A stretch of DNA of 64,000 nt from Dermabacteraceae bacterium TAE3-ERU27 (GCA_019218415.1 JAHUUL010000001.1:620001-684000), one strand, 5' to 3'; numbered from the stretch's first letter, positions 37,163 to 45,818 are shown. Notes: generated from the letters alone by a model not told the origin. Numbers and translations are program-made.

Positions 37163-38164
37163 GTGTTGAACCGTCGTTCGTTTATTCTCGCCGCCGCGCT
37201 CGGTGGCCTCACCCTGACCGCTTGCGGTGGTGAGAAGAAAGAGGCTAAACCTGCCGCGAATAATTCAACCGCATCGGCCGCAGCCAGCGGCCCCTGGAGC
37301 TACGACGCTCCCGGCTACGACGGCAAGACCGTCAAGCTCGATAAAGCGCCGGAACGTCTGGTGGTAGACGCCTACTCGACCCAGGCGATGTGGCCCTACG
37401 GCATTCGCCCCGTCGGTATGTGGGGCTGGGGCCAGGAGGGAGAAGCCATGAAGGGCATCGACACCTCCAAGTTGACCATCATTGGCAAAGACGGTGAGTT
37501 CAGTCTGGAAAAGCTGGCGTCCGTCAAGCCCGATCTGCTGATCGGCTTTGGCAACGATGAAGCCACCGGCTACACCTGGTGGGACGAAAAGGTGACCGCG
37601 CAGGCCGCGAAGGTCGCGCCCTACCTGGCGATCAACTACGGCGGGCGCCTGGGCGGACAGAGCGTGGACTCGATCATCGAGCTTTACCGAAACCTCGCGA
37701 AAGCGCTCGGCGGCAAGGTCGATACCCCCGAGGTGGAAAAGAGCAAGCAGGACTACGAGGCCGCTAAGGAGCGGGTGCGCAAGATCGCCAAAGAACGCCC
37801 CGACATTTCCGTTGCGCTTACCGCGCTTTCGGATGACAGCGTCTATTACGCGATGAAAAACATCCCCGGTGTAGCGCTGCTCCAGGAGCTTGGCGTGAAC
37901 ACTGTCATGCCCGTCGTGAAGGAAGGCGCCTGGGCGGAAGACAGCTGGGAGAACATGCCCTCCCTGAAGGCCGACATCATCCTGGACAACATTGAGATCG
38001 ACGAGAAGGCGGCGCAGAACCCGCTCTACAAAAAGACCGCGGCGGCTCAGGCCGGTCAGGTTTACGTGTGGAACGACAAGCGCCCCTACACCTACGAAAA
38101 CTATGCGGCCTGGCTGAATCAGTTTGCCGATCAGCTAAGCGGCGCCAAGAACGTAGTCGACTAA
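37163..38164 (+). CDS. Iron/siderophore ABC transporter substrate-binding lipoprotein (paralogue 1)
   Basis: The 333-residue protein begins LNRRSFILAAALGGLTLTACGG: a twin-arginine RRSF motif and lipobox LTAC, so it is probably exported by Tat and anchored through Cys21. The mature part has the class III periplasmic-binding fold with KAPERLVVDAY, MWPYGIRPVGMWGWG, LASVKPDLLIGFGN and a long helix near 190-215, typical of ferric-siderophore or heme binders. GTG start behind GGGGAG. It is first in a five-gene importer operon and closely similar to the next gene, a tandem duplication. The ligand is unknown. Confidence 0.87.
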   Translation: MLNRRSFILAAALGGLTLTACGGEKKEAKPAANNSTASAAASGPWSYDAPGYDGKTVKLDKAPERLVVDAYSTQAMWPYGIRPVGMWGWGQEGEAMKGIDTSKLTIIGKDGEFSLEKLASVKPDLLIGFGNDEATGYTWWDEKVTAQAAKVAPYLAINYGGRLGGQSVDSIIELYRNLAKALGGKVDTPEVEKSKQDYEAAKERVRKIAKERPDISVALTALSDDSVYYAMKNIPGVALLQELGVNTVMPVVKEGAWAEDSWENMPSLKADIILDNIEIDEKAAQNPLYKKTAAAQAGQVYVWNDKRPYTYENYAAWLNQFADQLSGAKNVVD

Positions 38165-38250
38165 TTCCCTGCTGGGCAGTGTCTGATGCGCTTCCGCGTG
38201 TTGGGCGCTGCCCGCGCCCGGTTTCTCTCAGCTTTCCCTTAGGAGTTTTT

Positions 38251-39258
38251 GTGCTTAACCGTCGTTCCTTCATTCTTGCCGCCGCGCTCGGTGGCCTCAC
38301 CCTGACCGCTTGCGGAGGCGAAAAGAAAGAGGCTGCGGGTGCTTCTTCCGCCGCTAAGGCTCCCGCCGCCGAAACCCCCTCCGGTCCCTGGAGCTATAAC
38401 GCCCCCGGCTACGACGGCAAGACCGTCAAACTGGATAAGGCCCCGGAGCGTATCGTCGCGGATGCCTACTCGACCCAGGCGATGTGGCCCTACGGCATCC
38501 GTCCCGTCGGCATGTGGGGCTACGGCCAGGAAGAAAAGGCCATGCAGGGCGTGGACGTTTCCAGTCTGACCGTCGTCGGCAAGGACGGCGAATTCAGCCT
38601 GGAAAAGCTTGCCTCCCTGAAGCCCGATCTGCTGATCGGTTACGGCAACAAGGACGCCAGCGGTTACACCTGGTGGGACGAAAAGGTGACCGCGCAGGCC
38701 GCGAAGGTCGCGCCCTACCTGGCGATTAACTTCGGTGGCCGTACCGGTGATCAGACGGTGGACGGCATCATCGGCATGTATCAGGACCTCGCTAAGTCCC
38801 TCGGCGGCAAGGTCGATACTCCCGAGGTGGAAAAGAGCAAGCAGGACTACGAGGCCGCCAAGGAACGCCTCAAGAAAGCGTTTGCCTCCCACCCCGAAAT
38901 CACCGTCGCCCTTACCGCGCCCACCAAGGACAAGGTCTACTTCGCCATGGACCGCATAACGCAGGTGAAGCTGCTCAAGGAACTGGGCATCAAGACCGTC
39001 GGCCCCGTGGTTGAGGAAGGGCCGTGGGCGGAGGAAACCTGGGAGAACCTGCCCGCTCTCAAGGCCGACATCATCCTTACCAACACCCTGGGGTCTGAGG
39101 GCGTGCTCGAAAACGCCCTGTTCAAGCAGACCGCCGCCGCGAAGGCCGGGCAGGTGTACGAATGGGACGACAAGCGCCCCTACACCTACGCGAACTACGC
39201 CGCTTGGCTGAACGAGTTTGCGGGCCAGGTAGAAAACGCGAAGAACGTTGTCGACTAG
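38251..39258 (+). CDS. Iron/siderophore ABC transporter substrate-binding lipoprotein (paralogue 2)
   Basis: A 335-residue paralogue of the preceding protein with an identical signal region (LNRRSFILAAALGG..., lipobox LTAC, Cys21) and near-identical blocks such as MWPYGIRPVGMWG, DGEFSLEKLAS and VEKSKQDYEAAKER. It differs in the linker after the cysteine and in the C-terminal lobe (FASHPEITVALTAPTKDKVYF), where ligand contacts may have diverged. GTG 38251 is preceded by AGGAG. The last codons overlap the permease start. Confidence 0.87.
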   Translation: MLNRRSFILAAALGGLTLTACGGEKKEAAGASSAAKAPAAETPSGPWSYNAPGYDGKTVKLDKAPERIVADAYSTQAMWPYGIRPVGMWGYGQEEKAMQGVDVSSLTVVGKDGEFSLEKLASLKPDLLIGYGNKDASGYTWWDEKVTAQAAKVAPYLAINFGGRTGDQTVDGIIGMYQDLAKSLGGKVDTPEVEKSKQDYEAAKERLKKAFASHPEITVALTAPTKDKVYFAMDRITQVKLLKELGIKTVGPVVEEGPWAEETWENLPALKADIILTNTLGSEGVLENALFKQTAAAKAGQVYEWDDKRPYTYANYAAWLNEFAGQVENAKNVVD

Positions 39259-40243
39259 TCGTCTCACCCTGGCATACCTGGCGGCCGCCCTCGTTCTTAC
39301 GGCGGTGGCGGCCGCCAGCCTGCTGATCGGGGCGCGCCCGATTCCCGCAGCGGAGGTCTGGCAGGCGCTGATTCACGGTGGCGACAGCGCAAACAGCGTT
39401 GTCGTGCACAGCTCCCGCGTGCCCCGCACCCTCGCGGGGATCGTGGTCGGTGCCGCATTCGGGGTGGCGGGGGCGTTGATCCAGGCGTTTACCCGCAACC
39501 CGTTGGCGGACCCGGGCATCCTCGGCGTCAACGCGGGAGCTTCGTTTGCTGTGGTGCTCGGCGTGCTGCTCTTTAACGCCGTGACCCCGCTCGGCTACAT
39601 CTGGTTTGCGCTCGCCGGCGCGGTGCTTGCCACGGTGGCGGTTTACGCCATCGGGGGAGGGGTGAGACGCAAGGCCGATCCGGTCACGATCACCCTCGCG
39701 GGCGTAGCGCTCGGAGCGCTGCTCACCGGCATTTCGAGCGGCATCACCCTGACCCATAAGGAAGTCTTCGACAAGATGCGCTTCTGGGGAGCGGGGTCGC
39801 TCGTGAATCGCGGCTTTGACGCCATCGCGGTGGGTGCCCCGCTGGTGCTGTTGGGCATCGTGATCGCGGTAGTGATCGGCAAAAAACTGGATGCGCTGGC
39901 GCTCGGGGACGAAATGGCATCTTCCCTCGGAACCAACCTGTCGCGCACCCGCAGCGCGGCCATCGTGGCGGTAACTCTGCTGGCGGGAGCGGGAACCGCG
40001 ATCGCCGGTCCCATCGGCTTCGTTGGGCTGATGGTGCCCCATTTCGCCCGCGCATTAGTCGGAGCAAACAACATGCGAATCATGACCTTTACGGTGCTGG
40101 CCGCGCCCGCGCTACTGCTGTTTAGCGACATCCTGGGCCGCGTCGCCTCCACGGGCGAACTGCAGGTCGGCATCGTTACCGCCTTCCTGGGCGCGCCCGT
40201 GCTGATTGTGCTCGCCCGTCGGCCAAGGCTGGCCGGGCTGTGA
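39248..40243 (+). CDS. FecCD-family iron ABC transporter permease
   Basis: A 331-residue, roughly ten-helix permease of the BtuC/FecCD family. Diagnostic segments are RVPRTLAGIVVGAAFGVAGALIQAFTRNPLADPGILGVNAGA near 57-98 and AGPIGFVGLMVPHFAR near 258-273. The TTG start overlaps the upstream lipoprotein gene by 11 nt, so the genes are tightly coupled. It forms a heterodimer with the next permease. Confidence 0.92.
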   Translation: MSTSRLTLAYLAAALVLTAVAAASLLIGARPIPAAEVWQALIHGGDSANSVVVHSSRVPRTLAGIVVGAAFGVAGALIQAFTRNPLADPGILGVNAGASFAVVLGVLLFNAVTPLGYIWFALAGAVLATVAVYAIGGGVRRKADPVTITLAGVALGALLTGISSGITLTHKEVFDKMRFWGAGSLVNRGFDAIAVGAPLVLLGIVIAVVIGKKLDALALGDEMASSLGTNLSRTRSAAIVAVTLLAGAGTAIAGPIGFVGLMVPHFARALVGANNMRIMTFTVLAAPALLLFSDILGRVASTGELQVGIVTAFLGAPVLIVLARRPRLAGL

Positions 40244-41325
40244 GCGCGCAGGCCGCCCGCGCGGGGGAGCAAACGCGAAGGGGAAAAATCGACTACGGTC
40301 GGCCCATCCTGCTGCTGCGCAACAACCTGTTCAGCGGTTATTGGGACAAGCGCAGCATCACCACTGTGCTGGTGCTCGCAATTATTTCGCTCGCTTGTTT
40401 CATCACCGCGCTGCGAATCGGCGATTACACCCTGACCAGCGGTGAGGTCCTGGACGCCCTGCTCGGAAAGGGAGACCCTGGCCAGGAACTGGTGGTGCGC
40501 ACCTGGCGCCTGCCGCGTGCCATCGCCGCCCTCGGGCTGGGAGCCGCGCTCGGAGTATCCGGTGCCGTGTTCCAGACCTTAACCCGCAACCCGCTGGGCA
40601 GCCCGGATGTGATTGGCTTCAACTCCGGCGCTTTCGCCGGTGCCACCGCGATCATCCTCTATACCCAGGCCACTTTCGTCACCACCGCCCTCGGTGCCTT
40701 CCTGGGCGGCATGGCCACAGCCTTCGCGGTTTATCTGCTTTCGCGTGTAAACGGCACCTTCCGCAGCTTCCGTCTCATCATTATCGGTATCGCGGTTTCC
40801 GCCATGCTGTCGTCCCTCACCACCTGGATGATCGTTAATGCGGATATCGAACAGGCCCTACAGGTATCGCTTTGGGGGGCGGGCAGCCTGAACGGGGTGA
40901 CGGCGGAGAACGTATATCCCGCCGTCGCGATGGTGCTGCTGAGCATCCTGTTGCTTTCCTTCCTGCTTCCCGCCATGCGGCTCAGCGAAATGGGGGACGA
41001 ACTGGCCACCACCCTCGGCGGCAGGCTGAGCCTGAAACGCCCCCTGCTCATCGTGATCGCCGTGTTCCTGACGGCGATCTGCGCGGCGGTAGCCGGACCG
41101 ATCAGTTTCGTGGCGCTGGTGGCTCCCCAGATCGCCCGCAGGTTGGAGAACTGCGCTGGCGTGCCGATCTTCAGCACCGCCCTGATGGGCGGGGTGCTAC
41201 TTCTCGTTAGCGACATGATCGCGCAAAACATTTATCCGCCCAGCCCACTACCCGTCGGGGTGGTAACCGTAAGCCTGGGCGGGGGCTACTTCGTGTGGCT
41301 GCTGATTCGGGAGGTCCGAAAGTGA
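40240..41325 (+). CDS. FecCD-family iron ABC transporter permease
   Basis: The 361-residue second permease has RLPRAIAALGLGAALGVSGAVFQTLTRNPLGSPDVIGFNSGA and AGPISFVALVAPQIARRL, the family marks. It carries a hydrophilic N-terminal extension of about 35 residues. GTG start overlaps the previous stop (GTGA). It ends in overlap with the ATPase gene. Confidence 0.92.
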   Translation: MSAQAARAGEQTRRGKIDYGRPILLLRNNLFSGYWDKRSITTVLVLAIISLACFITALRIGDYTLTSGEVLDALLGKGDPGQELVVRTWRLPRAIAALGLGAALGVSGAVFQTLTRNPLGSPDVIGFNSGAFAGATAIILYTQATFVTTALGAFLGGMATAFAVYLLSRVNGTFRSFRLIIIGIAVSAMLSSLTTWMIVNADIEQALQVSLWGAGSLNGVTAENVYPAVAMVLLSILLLSFLLPAMRLSEMGDELATTLGGRLSLKRPLLIVIAVFLTAICAAVAGPISFVALVAPQIARRLENCAGVPIFSTALMGGVLLLVSDMIAQNIYPPSPLPVGVVTVSLGGGYFVWLLIREVRK

Positions 41326-42137
41326 CAGACAAACAAGCGGCGCTCTCCCTGCGGGGAATCACCCTCGGCTACGGCGGGGGAGCCGACATCTGCCGCGATA
41401 TTTCCCTGGAGGTGCCGCGCGGCAGCTTCACGGTGATCCTCGGGCCGAACGCCTGCGGCAAATCCACCGTGCTGAAAGCCATGGCCCGTCTGCTGTCCCC
41501 GCGTGCGGGGGAGATTCTGTTGGAGGGCAGGGAACTTGCCAAGTGGCCGACCGGAGAGCTGGCGCGCCACCTGGGCCTGCTGCCGCAGTCGGCCATAGCG
41601 CCCGACGGGATTCGCGTGGTGGACCTGGTGGCCCGCGGGCGCAGTCCCCACCAGGGCATTTTCTCCCGCTGGAGCGCGGAGGACGAGCGGGTCGTCGCCG
41701 AGGTGATGGAAACCGCCGGGGTGCTAGACCTTTCGCAGCGCGTGGTGCAGGAACTCTCCGGTGGCCAGCGTCAGCGCGTCTGGCTGGCCCTGCTGCTGGC
41801 CCAGCAGACCGACGTGCTGCTGCTCGATGAACCGACCACCTTCCTGGACATCGCCCACCAGTATTCGCTGCTTAACCTGAGCGACAGGCTGCGCAGAGAG
41901 GGCGGGCGTACCGTGGTCGCGGTGCTGCACGATCTAAACCAGGCCTGCCGTTACGCCACCCACCTGATCGTGATGAAAGACGGCAGGGTGGTGGCGGCAG
42001 GCGATCCGGCCGAGGTTATGAACGCCGAGCTGGTGAAGGACGTCTACCAACTGCCCTGCGACGTAATCCCGGACCCGCAGACCGGCACCCCGATGGTGGT
42101 GCCGCACGCGCAGGTGCATCCGGCAGCGGTGGTTTAA
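41322..42137 (+). CDS. Iron ABC transporter ATP-binding protein
   Basis: The 271-residue ATPase of the importer has Walker A GPNACGKST, signature LSGGQRQRVWLALLLAQ, Walker B VLLLDEPTTFLD and HDLNQACRYATH, as in FepC/FecE-type proteins. GTG 41322 overlaps the permease stop (GTGA) and has GGGAGG upstream; an in-frame start at 41295 inside the permease is less likely. Its end is only 9 bp from the convergent SorC regulator end, with no terminator between. Confidence 0.92.
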   Translation: MTDKQAALSLRGITLGYGGGADICRDISLEVPRGSFTVILGPNACGKSTVLKAMARLLSPRAGEILLEGRELAKWPTGELARHLGLLPQSAIAPDGIRVVDLVARGRSPHQGIFSRWSAEDERVVAEVMETAGVLDLSQRVVQELSGGQRQRVWLALLLAQQTDVLLLDEPTTFLDIAHQYSLLNLSDRLRREGGRTVVAVLHDLNQACRYATHLIVMKDGRVVAAGDPAEVMNAELVKDVYQLPCDVIPDPQTGTPMVVPHAQVHPAAVV

Positions 42138-42146
42138 CCGGGGTGG

Positions 42147-43115
42147 CTACGGCTGATAACTAAGCAGCATCGTCGCCGTCGCCTCGTCCGTGGTTAGCGC
42201 CAGGTTTAGCCCGCTACGCACCACGGCGTAGATGGCGGGCACCTTTTCGCTGCCCCAGGCCACCAGCATCGGCAGCTTTATGCTTGCCAGCCTTTCCGGT
42301 TCCATGGCGATGGTGCGCTCGCACAGGGCGGTGGGCACGTGCCTGCCGTGCGCGTCGAAATGGTGCCCGGAGATGTGTGCCACCGCGCCCTGCCTGCGCA
42401 GTTCGTTGATCAGTTCGCGGGTCATGAACGGGCGCAGCAGTTCGCTGGTCGGACCCTGGCCGACGGCGCCGACCCCGACCACCGCTATGTCGGCCCGCGC
42501 CGCCAGTTCCAGCGTGGTCACCACCATCTCCTCCCGGCGCACCCCGCGCGCGGCGCTGGCCGAGCGCAGCACGATCGGCACGGGGAGGGCCCGGTAACCG
42601 CCGCCGAGCCTGCCCGCCATGCGCCGGCACAGATCGGGGGAATCGAGCAGGTGATGCGCCGATCCGCCGTAGGAGCCGATCATCTGGCACACCATGGAGA
42701 GCGGCCACTGCTGCTGCGGCATGGCATCCACCACGGCTGCCACCGCCCGGCCGTTGGAAAGGGCGAGCGCGGTCTGGCGGTGACCGGCGCGCGCTATCGT
42801 TTCCGCCGCCAGGCGTCCCACGGTTTGTTCCGGCCGCAGCCCCGTTTCCTGGGGGGCCACGTACACCCGTTCCAGCCCGAGCTTGCGCCGCAGCTTCCTT
42901 TCCAGCTCGAACGACTGCTCCAGCGGGTGATGCACGGTGGTGCGCACCATCTGCTTTTCGCGCGCCTCCTTGAGCAGGCGGGAAACTCGGGAGCGGGAAC
43001 AGTTCATGCGCTCCGCAATATCGCCCTGGTCCATCTCCTGCTCGTAATACATGCGCGCAACCTGCAGCAGTTCGCGCACCCTGTCGCGCTCGTTGGATAC
43101 GGAATCTGTGCACAT
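42147..43115 (-). CDS. SorC-family transcriptional regulator
   Basis: A 322-residue protein with an N-terminal helix-turn-helix (QGDIAERMNCSRSRVSRLLKEA, about 29-50) and a C-terminal sugar-phosphate-binding domain (LALSNGRAVAAVVDAM, DIAVVGVGAVGQG, AHISGHHFDAHGR), the SorC/DeoR-effector layout. It is divergent from the ula-like operon and is the obvious candidate to control it, responding to a phosphorylated pathway intermediate. One CTGCAAAT-type site overlaps its own start codon, suggesting autoregulation. Confidence 0.88.
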   Translation of the reverse strand: MCTDSVSNERDRVRELLQVARMYYEQEMDQGDIAERMNCSRSRVSRLLKEAREKQMVRTTVHHPLEQSFELERKLRRKLGLERVYVAPQETGLRPEQTVGRLAAETIARAGHRQTALALSNGRAVAAVVDAMPQQQWPLSMVCQMIGSYGGSAHHLLDSPDLCRRMAGRLGGGYRALPVPIVLRSASAARGVRREEMVVTTLELAARADIAVVGVGAVGQGPTSELLRPFMTRELINELRRQGAVAHISGHHFDAHGRHVPTALCERTIAMEPERLASIKLPMLVAWGSEKVPAIYAVVRSGLNLALTTDEATATMLLSYQP

Positions 43116-43123
43116 ATTTGCAG
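43108..43123. promoter_or_regulatory. Probable SorC-regulator operator, site 1
   Basis: GTGCACATATTTGCAG is an imperfect version of site 2 (on the reverse strand CTGCAAATATGTGCAC) and covers the start codon of the regulator gene. Autoregulation is inferred. Confidence 0.4.
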
Positions 43124-43224
43124 CCTTTCGTTGCAGCGCTGGAACCCTCGGCTCTGTTTAAGCATATTTTTGCGCCTTGCGCCGGGCCTAGCAAGGGTTG
43201 CTAGCACCTCACCCGTTTTCTCTG

Positions 43225-43240
43225 CTGCAAATGTTTGCAG
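43225..43240. promoter_or_regulatory. Probable SorC-regulator operator, site 2
   Basis: CTGCAAATGTTTGCAG has perfect 7-bp arms with a 2-bp centre, about 92 bp upstream of the first gene of the ula-like operon. Confidence 0.5.
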
Positions 43241-43331
43241 TTTTTACCTTGTGGGGCCCGACGTGCCGGGCGAACTCTGTAGTCACCAGCCCGGCCGCTA
43301 AGGCCAGCAGTATCCAAAGAAGGAGACCCCA

Positions 43332-44321
43332 ATGGCTAAGTTCGCACGCACCATCCTCGGCGACGTAGATCCCGCAACCCTGGGCGTGGTGAACGCCCAC
43401 GACCACCTGATCCGCGTCGGCGCGGGCGAGGTCTACATCGACGCCGATCACCAGCTGGCCGACGTAGACAAGGCGATCGAAGAGGCCAACTACTTCGTGG
43501 ATGCCTCCAAGCGCTGGGCCGACGGCGGCACGGTCGTTGACATGTGCCCCGCAAACTGCGGCCGCGACCTCGACAAGCTGGCGGAGGTAAACCGCGCGGT
43601 GCCCGGCCTGCAGGTGATCGCCGCGACGGGCTTCCACCGCGAGCACGTCTACCTGGAGACCCAGTCCCACTGGGTCAGCCGCTACACGGTAGACCAGATC
43701 GCGCAGCTGCTGATTGACGACATCACCGTCGGCATCGACCGCCACGACTACTCCGGCCCGATCGTTGATCGCACCCCCTACAAAGCGGGCGTCATCAAGG
43801 TCGCCACCGCCTACGGCAAGATCACCAAGTTCGAACGCAAGTGCATGGAGGCCTGCGCGATCGCCTCCATCGAGACCGGCGTCCCGATCAACACCCACAC
43901 CACCTACGGCACCTGCGGCCTCGAGCAGGCACAGGAAATGATTAAGCTCGGCGTACCCGCCGACCAGATCGCCATCGGCCACATCCAGCGCAACGCGGAC
44001 GTCTACTACCTGCAGCAGATCCTCGATACCGGGGCCTGGCTGGAGATCGACGGCACCTACCGCATCAAGTACCAGCCCGACAGCAACCGCATCATGGAAC
44101 TGCGCGAACTGGGCGAAAAGGGCTATGGCGATCGCATCCTGCTCGGCACCGACTCCGGCAAACGCGGCTACCAGAAGGCGTACGGAGCGGTCACCGGCGT
44201 CGATTACAACGCCTCCGTGGACGGCCCGCGCATGATCGCGGAAGGCTTCGACCCCGAATACGTGAACAAGCTGCTGTGCACCAACGGCCAGCGCTTCTTC
44301 ACCGTTCGCAAGGAGGCCTGA
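43332..44321 (+). CDS. Phosphotriesterase-family hydrolase, probable (phospho)sugar lactonase
   Basis: The 329-residue TIM-barrel metalloenzyme keeps the binuclear site of the PTE family: His23 and His25 (NAHDHL), the Lys156 expected to be carboxylated (VIKVATA), His189 (NTHT), His217 (IGHIQRNAD) and Asp274 (LGTDSG). GYQKAYG near 279-285 resembles the phosphate-contacting loop of Lmo2620/Bh0225-type homologues that open phosphorylated furanose lactones. Context with UlaD/E/F-type genes suggests it takes the place of UlaG, the ascorbate-6-phosphate lactonase. AAGGAGA ribosome site. First gene of the operon; it ends one base before the decarboxylase start. Confidence 0.82.
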   Translation: MAKFARTILGDVDPATLGVVNAHDHLIRVGAGEVYIDADHQLADVDKAIEEANYFVDASKRWADGGTVVDMCPANCGRDLDKLAEVNRAVPGLQVIAATGFHREHVYLETQSHWVSRYTVDQIAQLLIDDITVGIDRHDYSGPIVDRTPYKAGVIKVATAYGKITKFERKCMEACAIASIETGVPINTHTTYGTCGLEQAQEMIKLGVPADQIAIGHIQRNADVYYLQQILDTGAWLEIDGTYRIKYQPDSNRIMELRELGEKGYGDRILLGTDSGKRGYQKAYGAVTGVDYNASVDGPRMIAEGFDPEYVNKLLCTNGQRFFTVRKEA

Positions 44322-44322
44322 G

Positions 44323-44973
44323 ATGCGGCCCCGCCTACAGGTGGCGGTAGACGCCACCGATATGGTCTCCGCGCTCGGCCCGCTCAACAAGGCGGTCGCC
44401 CACGTTGACGTCATCGAATGTGGCACCATCTGGGTGATCGCAGAGGGACTGAAGGTGGTGCGCGAGGTGCGTGCCCTCTACCCCGAAAAAACGATCCTGG
44501 CCGACGTGCGCATCGCGGAAGCAGGCAGCCTGATCTCGCGCCAGTGCTTCGAGGCCGGTGCCGACTGGGTTTCCTGCGTTGCGGGTGCCTCGCTCGCCAC
44601 CATTGGCCAGGTAGTAAAGGTGGCCGAGGAGTTCGGCGGCGAAGTGCAGGTGGAGCTGGGCGAAACCTACAGCGCCGAACGCGCCCGCGCCTGGCGCGAA
44701 CTGGGCGTTAAGCACGTGATCGTGAAGCGCTCCCGCGACCGCGAGGCCGCAGGCGACCTCTCCTGGGGGGAAGCGGACGTTTCCCGCGTCAGCGAACTCG
44801 CCGAAATGGGCTTCACCGTCACCGTCACGGGCGGTATCAAAGCGAACGAGCTGGACGTCTTTAAGGGCCGCCCGGTCGGAGTGGTCATCGCCGGTCGCGG
44901 CATCATGAAGGCCGAAGATCCGCAGGCCGCCGCCCTGGAGATGCGCGACGCCATCGAAAGGGTCTGGCCGTGA
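44323..44973 (+). CDS. UlaD-like 3-keto-L-gulonate-6-phosphate decarboxylase family protein
   Basis: The 216-residue orotidine-decarboxylase-superfamily barrel resembles E. coli UlaD along its whole length: LQVAVDATDM, VDVIECGTIWVIAEG, ISRQCFEAGADWVS, KRSRDREAAG, FTVTVTGGI and VVIAGRGI. UlaD converts 3-keto-L-gulonate 6-phosphate to L-xylulose 5-phosphate. However, by hand alignment to UlaD from memory, three active-site positions differ. The DxKxxD motif is DVRIAE (Asp61, Arg63, Glu66), and UlaD His136 is Lys135. Glu111 and Arg138 are kept. It may therefore act on a related substrate. It is followed by a GTGA overlap with the UlaE-like gene. Confidence 0.85.
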   Translation: MRPRLQVAVDATDMVSALGPLNKAVAHVDVIECGTIWVIAEGLKVVREVRALYPEKTILADVRIAEAGSLISRQCFEAGADWVSCVAGASLATIGQVVKVAEEFGGEVQVELGETYSAERARAWRELGVKHVIVKRSRDREAAGDLSWGEADVSRVSELAEMGFTVTVTGGIKANELDVFKGRPVGVVIAGRGIMKAEDPQAAALEMRDAIERVWP

Positions 44974-45818
44974 ACACCGTCAGGCTCGGCATTTACGAGA
45001 AAGCGCTCGTGTCGGCCCCCTGGCCGGAATTTTTCCCCCAGGTGCGCGAGGCAGGGTTCAGTTTCGTGGATCTTTCGATTGACGAAACCCCCGAGCGGGC
45101 GGCGCGCCTGGACTGGAGCGCCGAGGAACGCCTGCGGGTACGCGAGGCGGCCCGCGACGCCGGGGTGCAGATCGGGGCGCTCTGCCTCTCGCTGCACAGG
45201 CGCATCATGCCCGGTTCGGCGGACCCTGAGATGCGCCGCCAGGCGCTTGAGGTTTACCGCAAGGGGATCGACCTGGCGGCCGACCTCGGCGTATCGGTGG
45301 TACAGGTGGCCGGATATTACGCCCACTACGAAGCCGACGATCCGGCGGCCCGCGAACGCTACATCGACACCCTGAAAGCCGCGCTACCCTACGCGGCGTG
45401 CCAGGGCGTCGTGCTCGCCATCGAAAACGTGGACGGCCACGACATCGCCTCCATTCCGGACGTGATGGCGGTAGTGCGCGAATGCGACAGCCCCTGGTTG
45501 CAGTGCTACCCGGACGTAGGCAACATCGCCGAACACGGCGGGGAAGCAACCGAGGAACTCGCTGCGGGGGAGGGGCGGATGGTCGCCCTGCACGTAAAGG
45601 ATGTGCTGCCGGGACAGCCCCGGCGGATACCGTTCGGCCAGGGGGTGGCCGACTTCGATACGGCCTTCGCCGAGCTGGCGAGCCAGCGTTGGCAGGGCCG
45701 GATCATGCTCGAAATGTGGAACGATGACGCGCCGGATTCGATAGCGACCTGCGTCTCCGCCCGCCACTTCATCGAGCAAAAACTCGCCGCCGCAGGCTAT
45801 GCGGTGGAGGCTATCTAG
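44970..45818 (+). CDS. ulaE: L-ribulose-5-phosphate 3-epimerase, UlaE-like (L-xylulose 5-phosphate epimerase)
   Basis: Converts L-xylulose 5-phosphate to L-ribulose 5-phosphate. The 282-residue barrel aligns well with UlaE: LGIYEKAL, FVDLSIDET, LDWSAEERL, CLSLHRR, VQVAGYY. The metal ligands are Glu152 (AIENVDG), Asp182 (YPDVGN), His208 (LHVKD) and Glu248 (MLEMWND). GTG start overlaps the preceding stop (GTGA). This intact epimerase supports L-xylulose 5-phosphate as the real intermediate of the pathway. Confidence 0.92.
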   Translation: MNTVRLGIYEKALVSAPWPEFFPQVREAGFSFVDLSIDETPERAARLDWSAEERLRVREAARDAGVQIGALCLSLHRRIMPGSADPEMRRQALEVYRKGIDLAADLGVSVVQVAGYYAHYEADDPAARERYIDTLKAALPYAACQGVVLAIENVDGHDIASIPDVMAVVRECDSPWLQCYPDVGNIAEHGGEATEELAAGEGRMVALHVKDVLPGQPRRIPFGQGVADFDTAFAELASQRWQGRIMLEMWNDDAPDSIATCVSARHFIEQKLAAAGYAVEAI

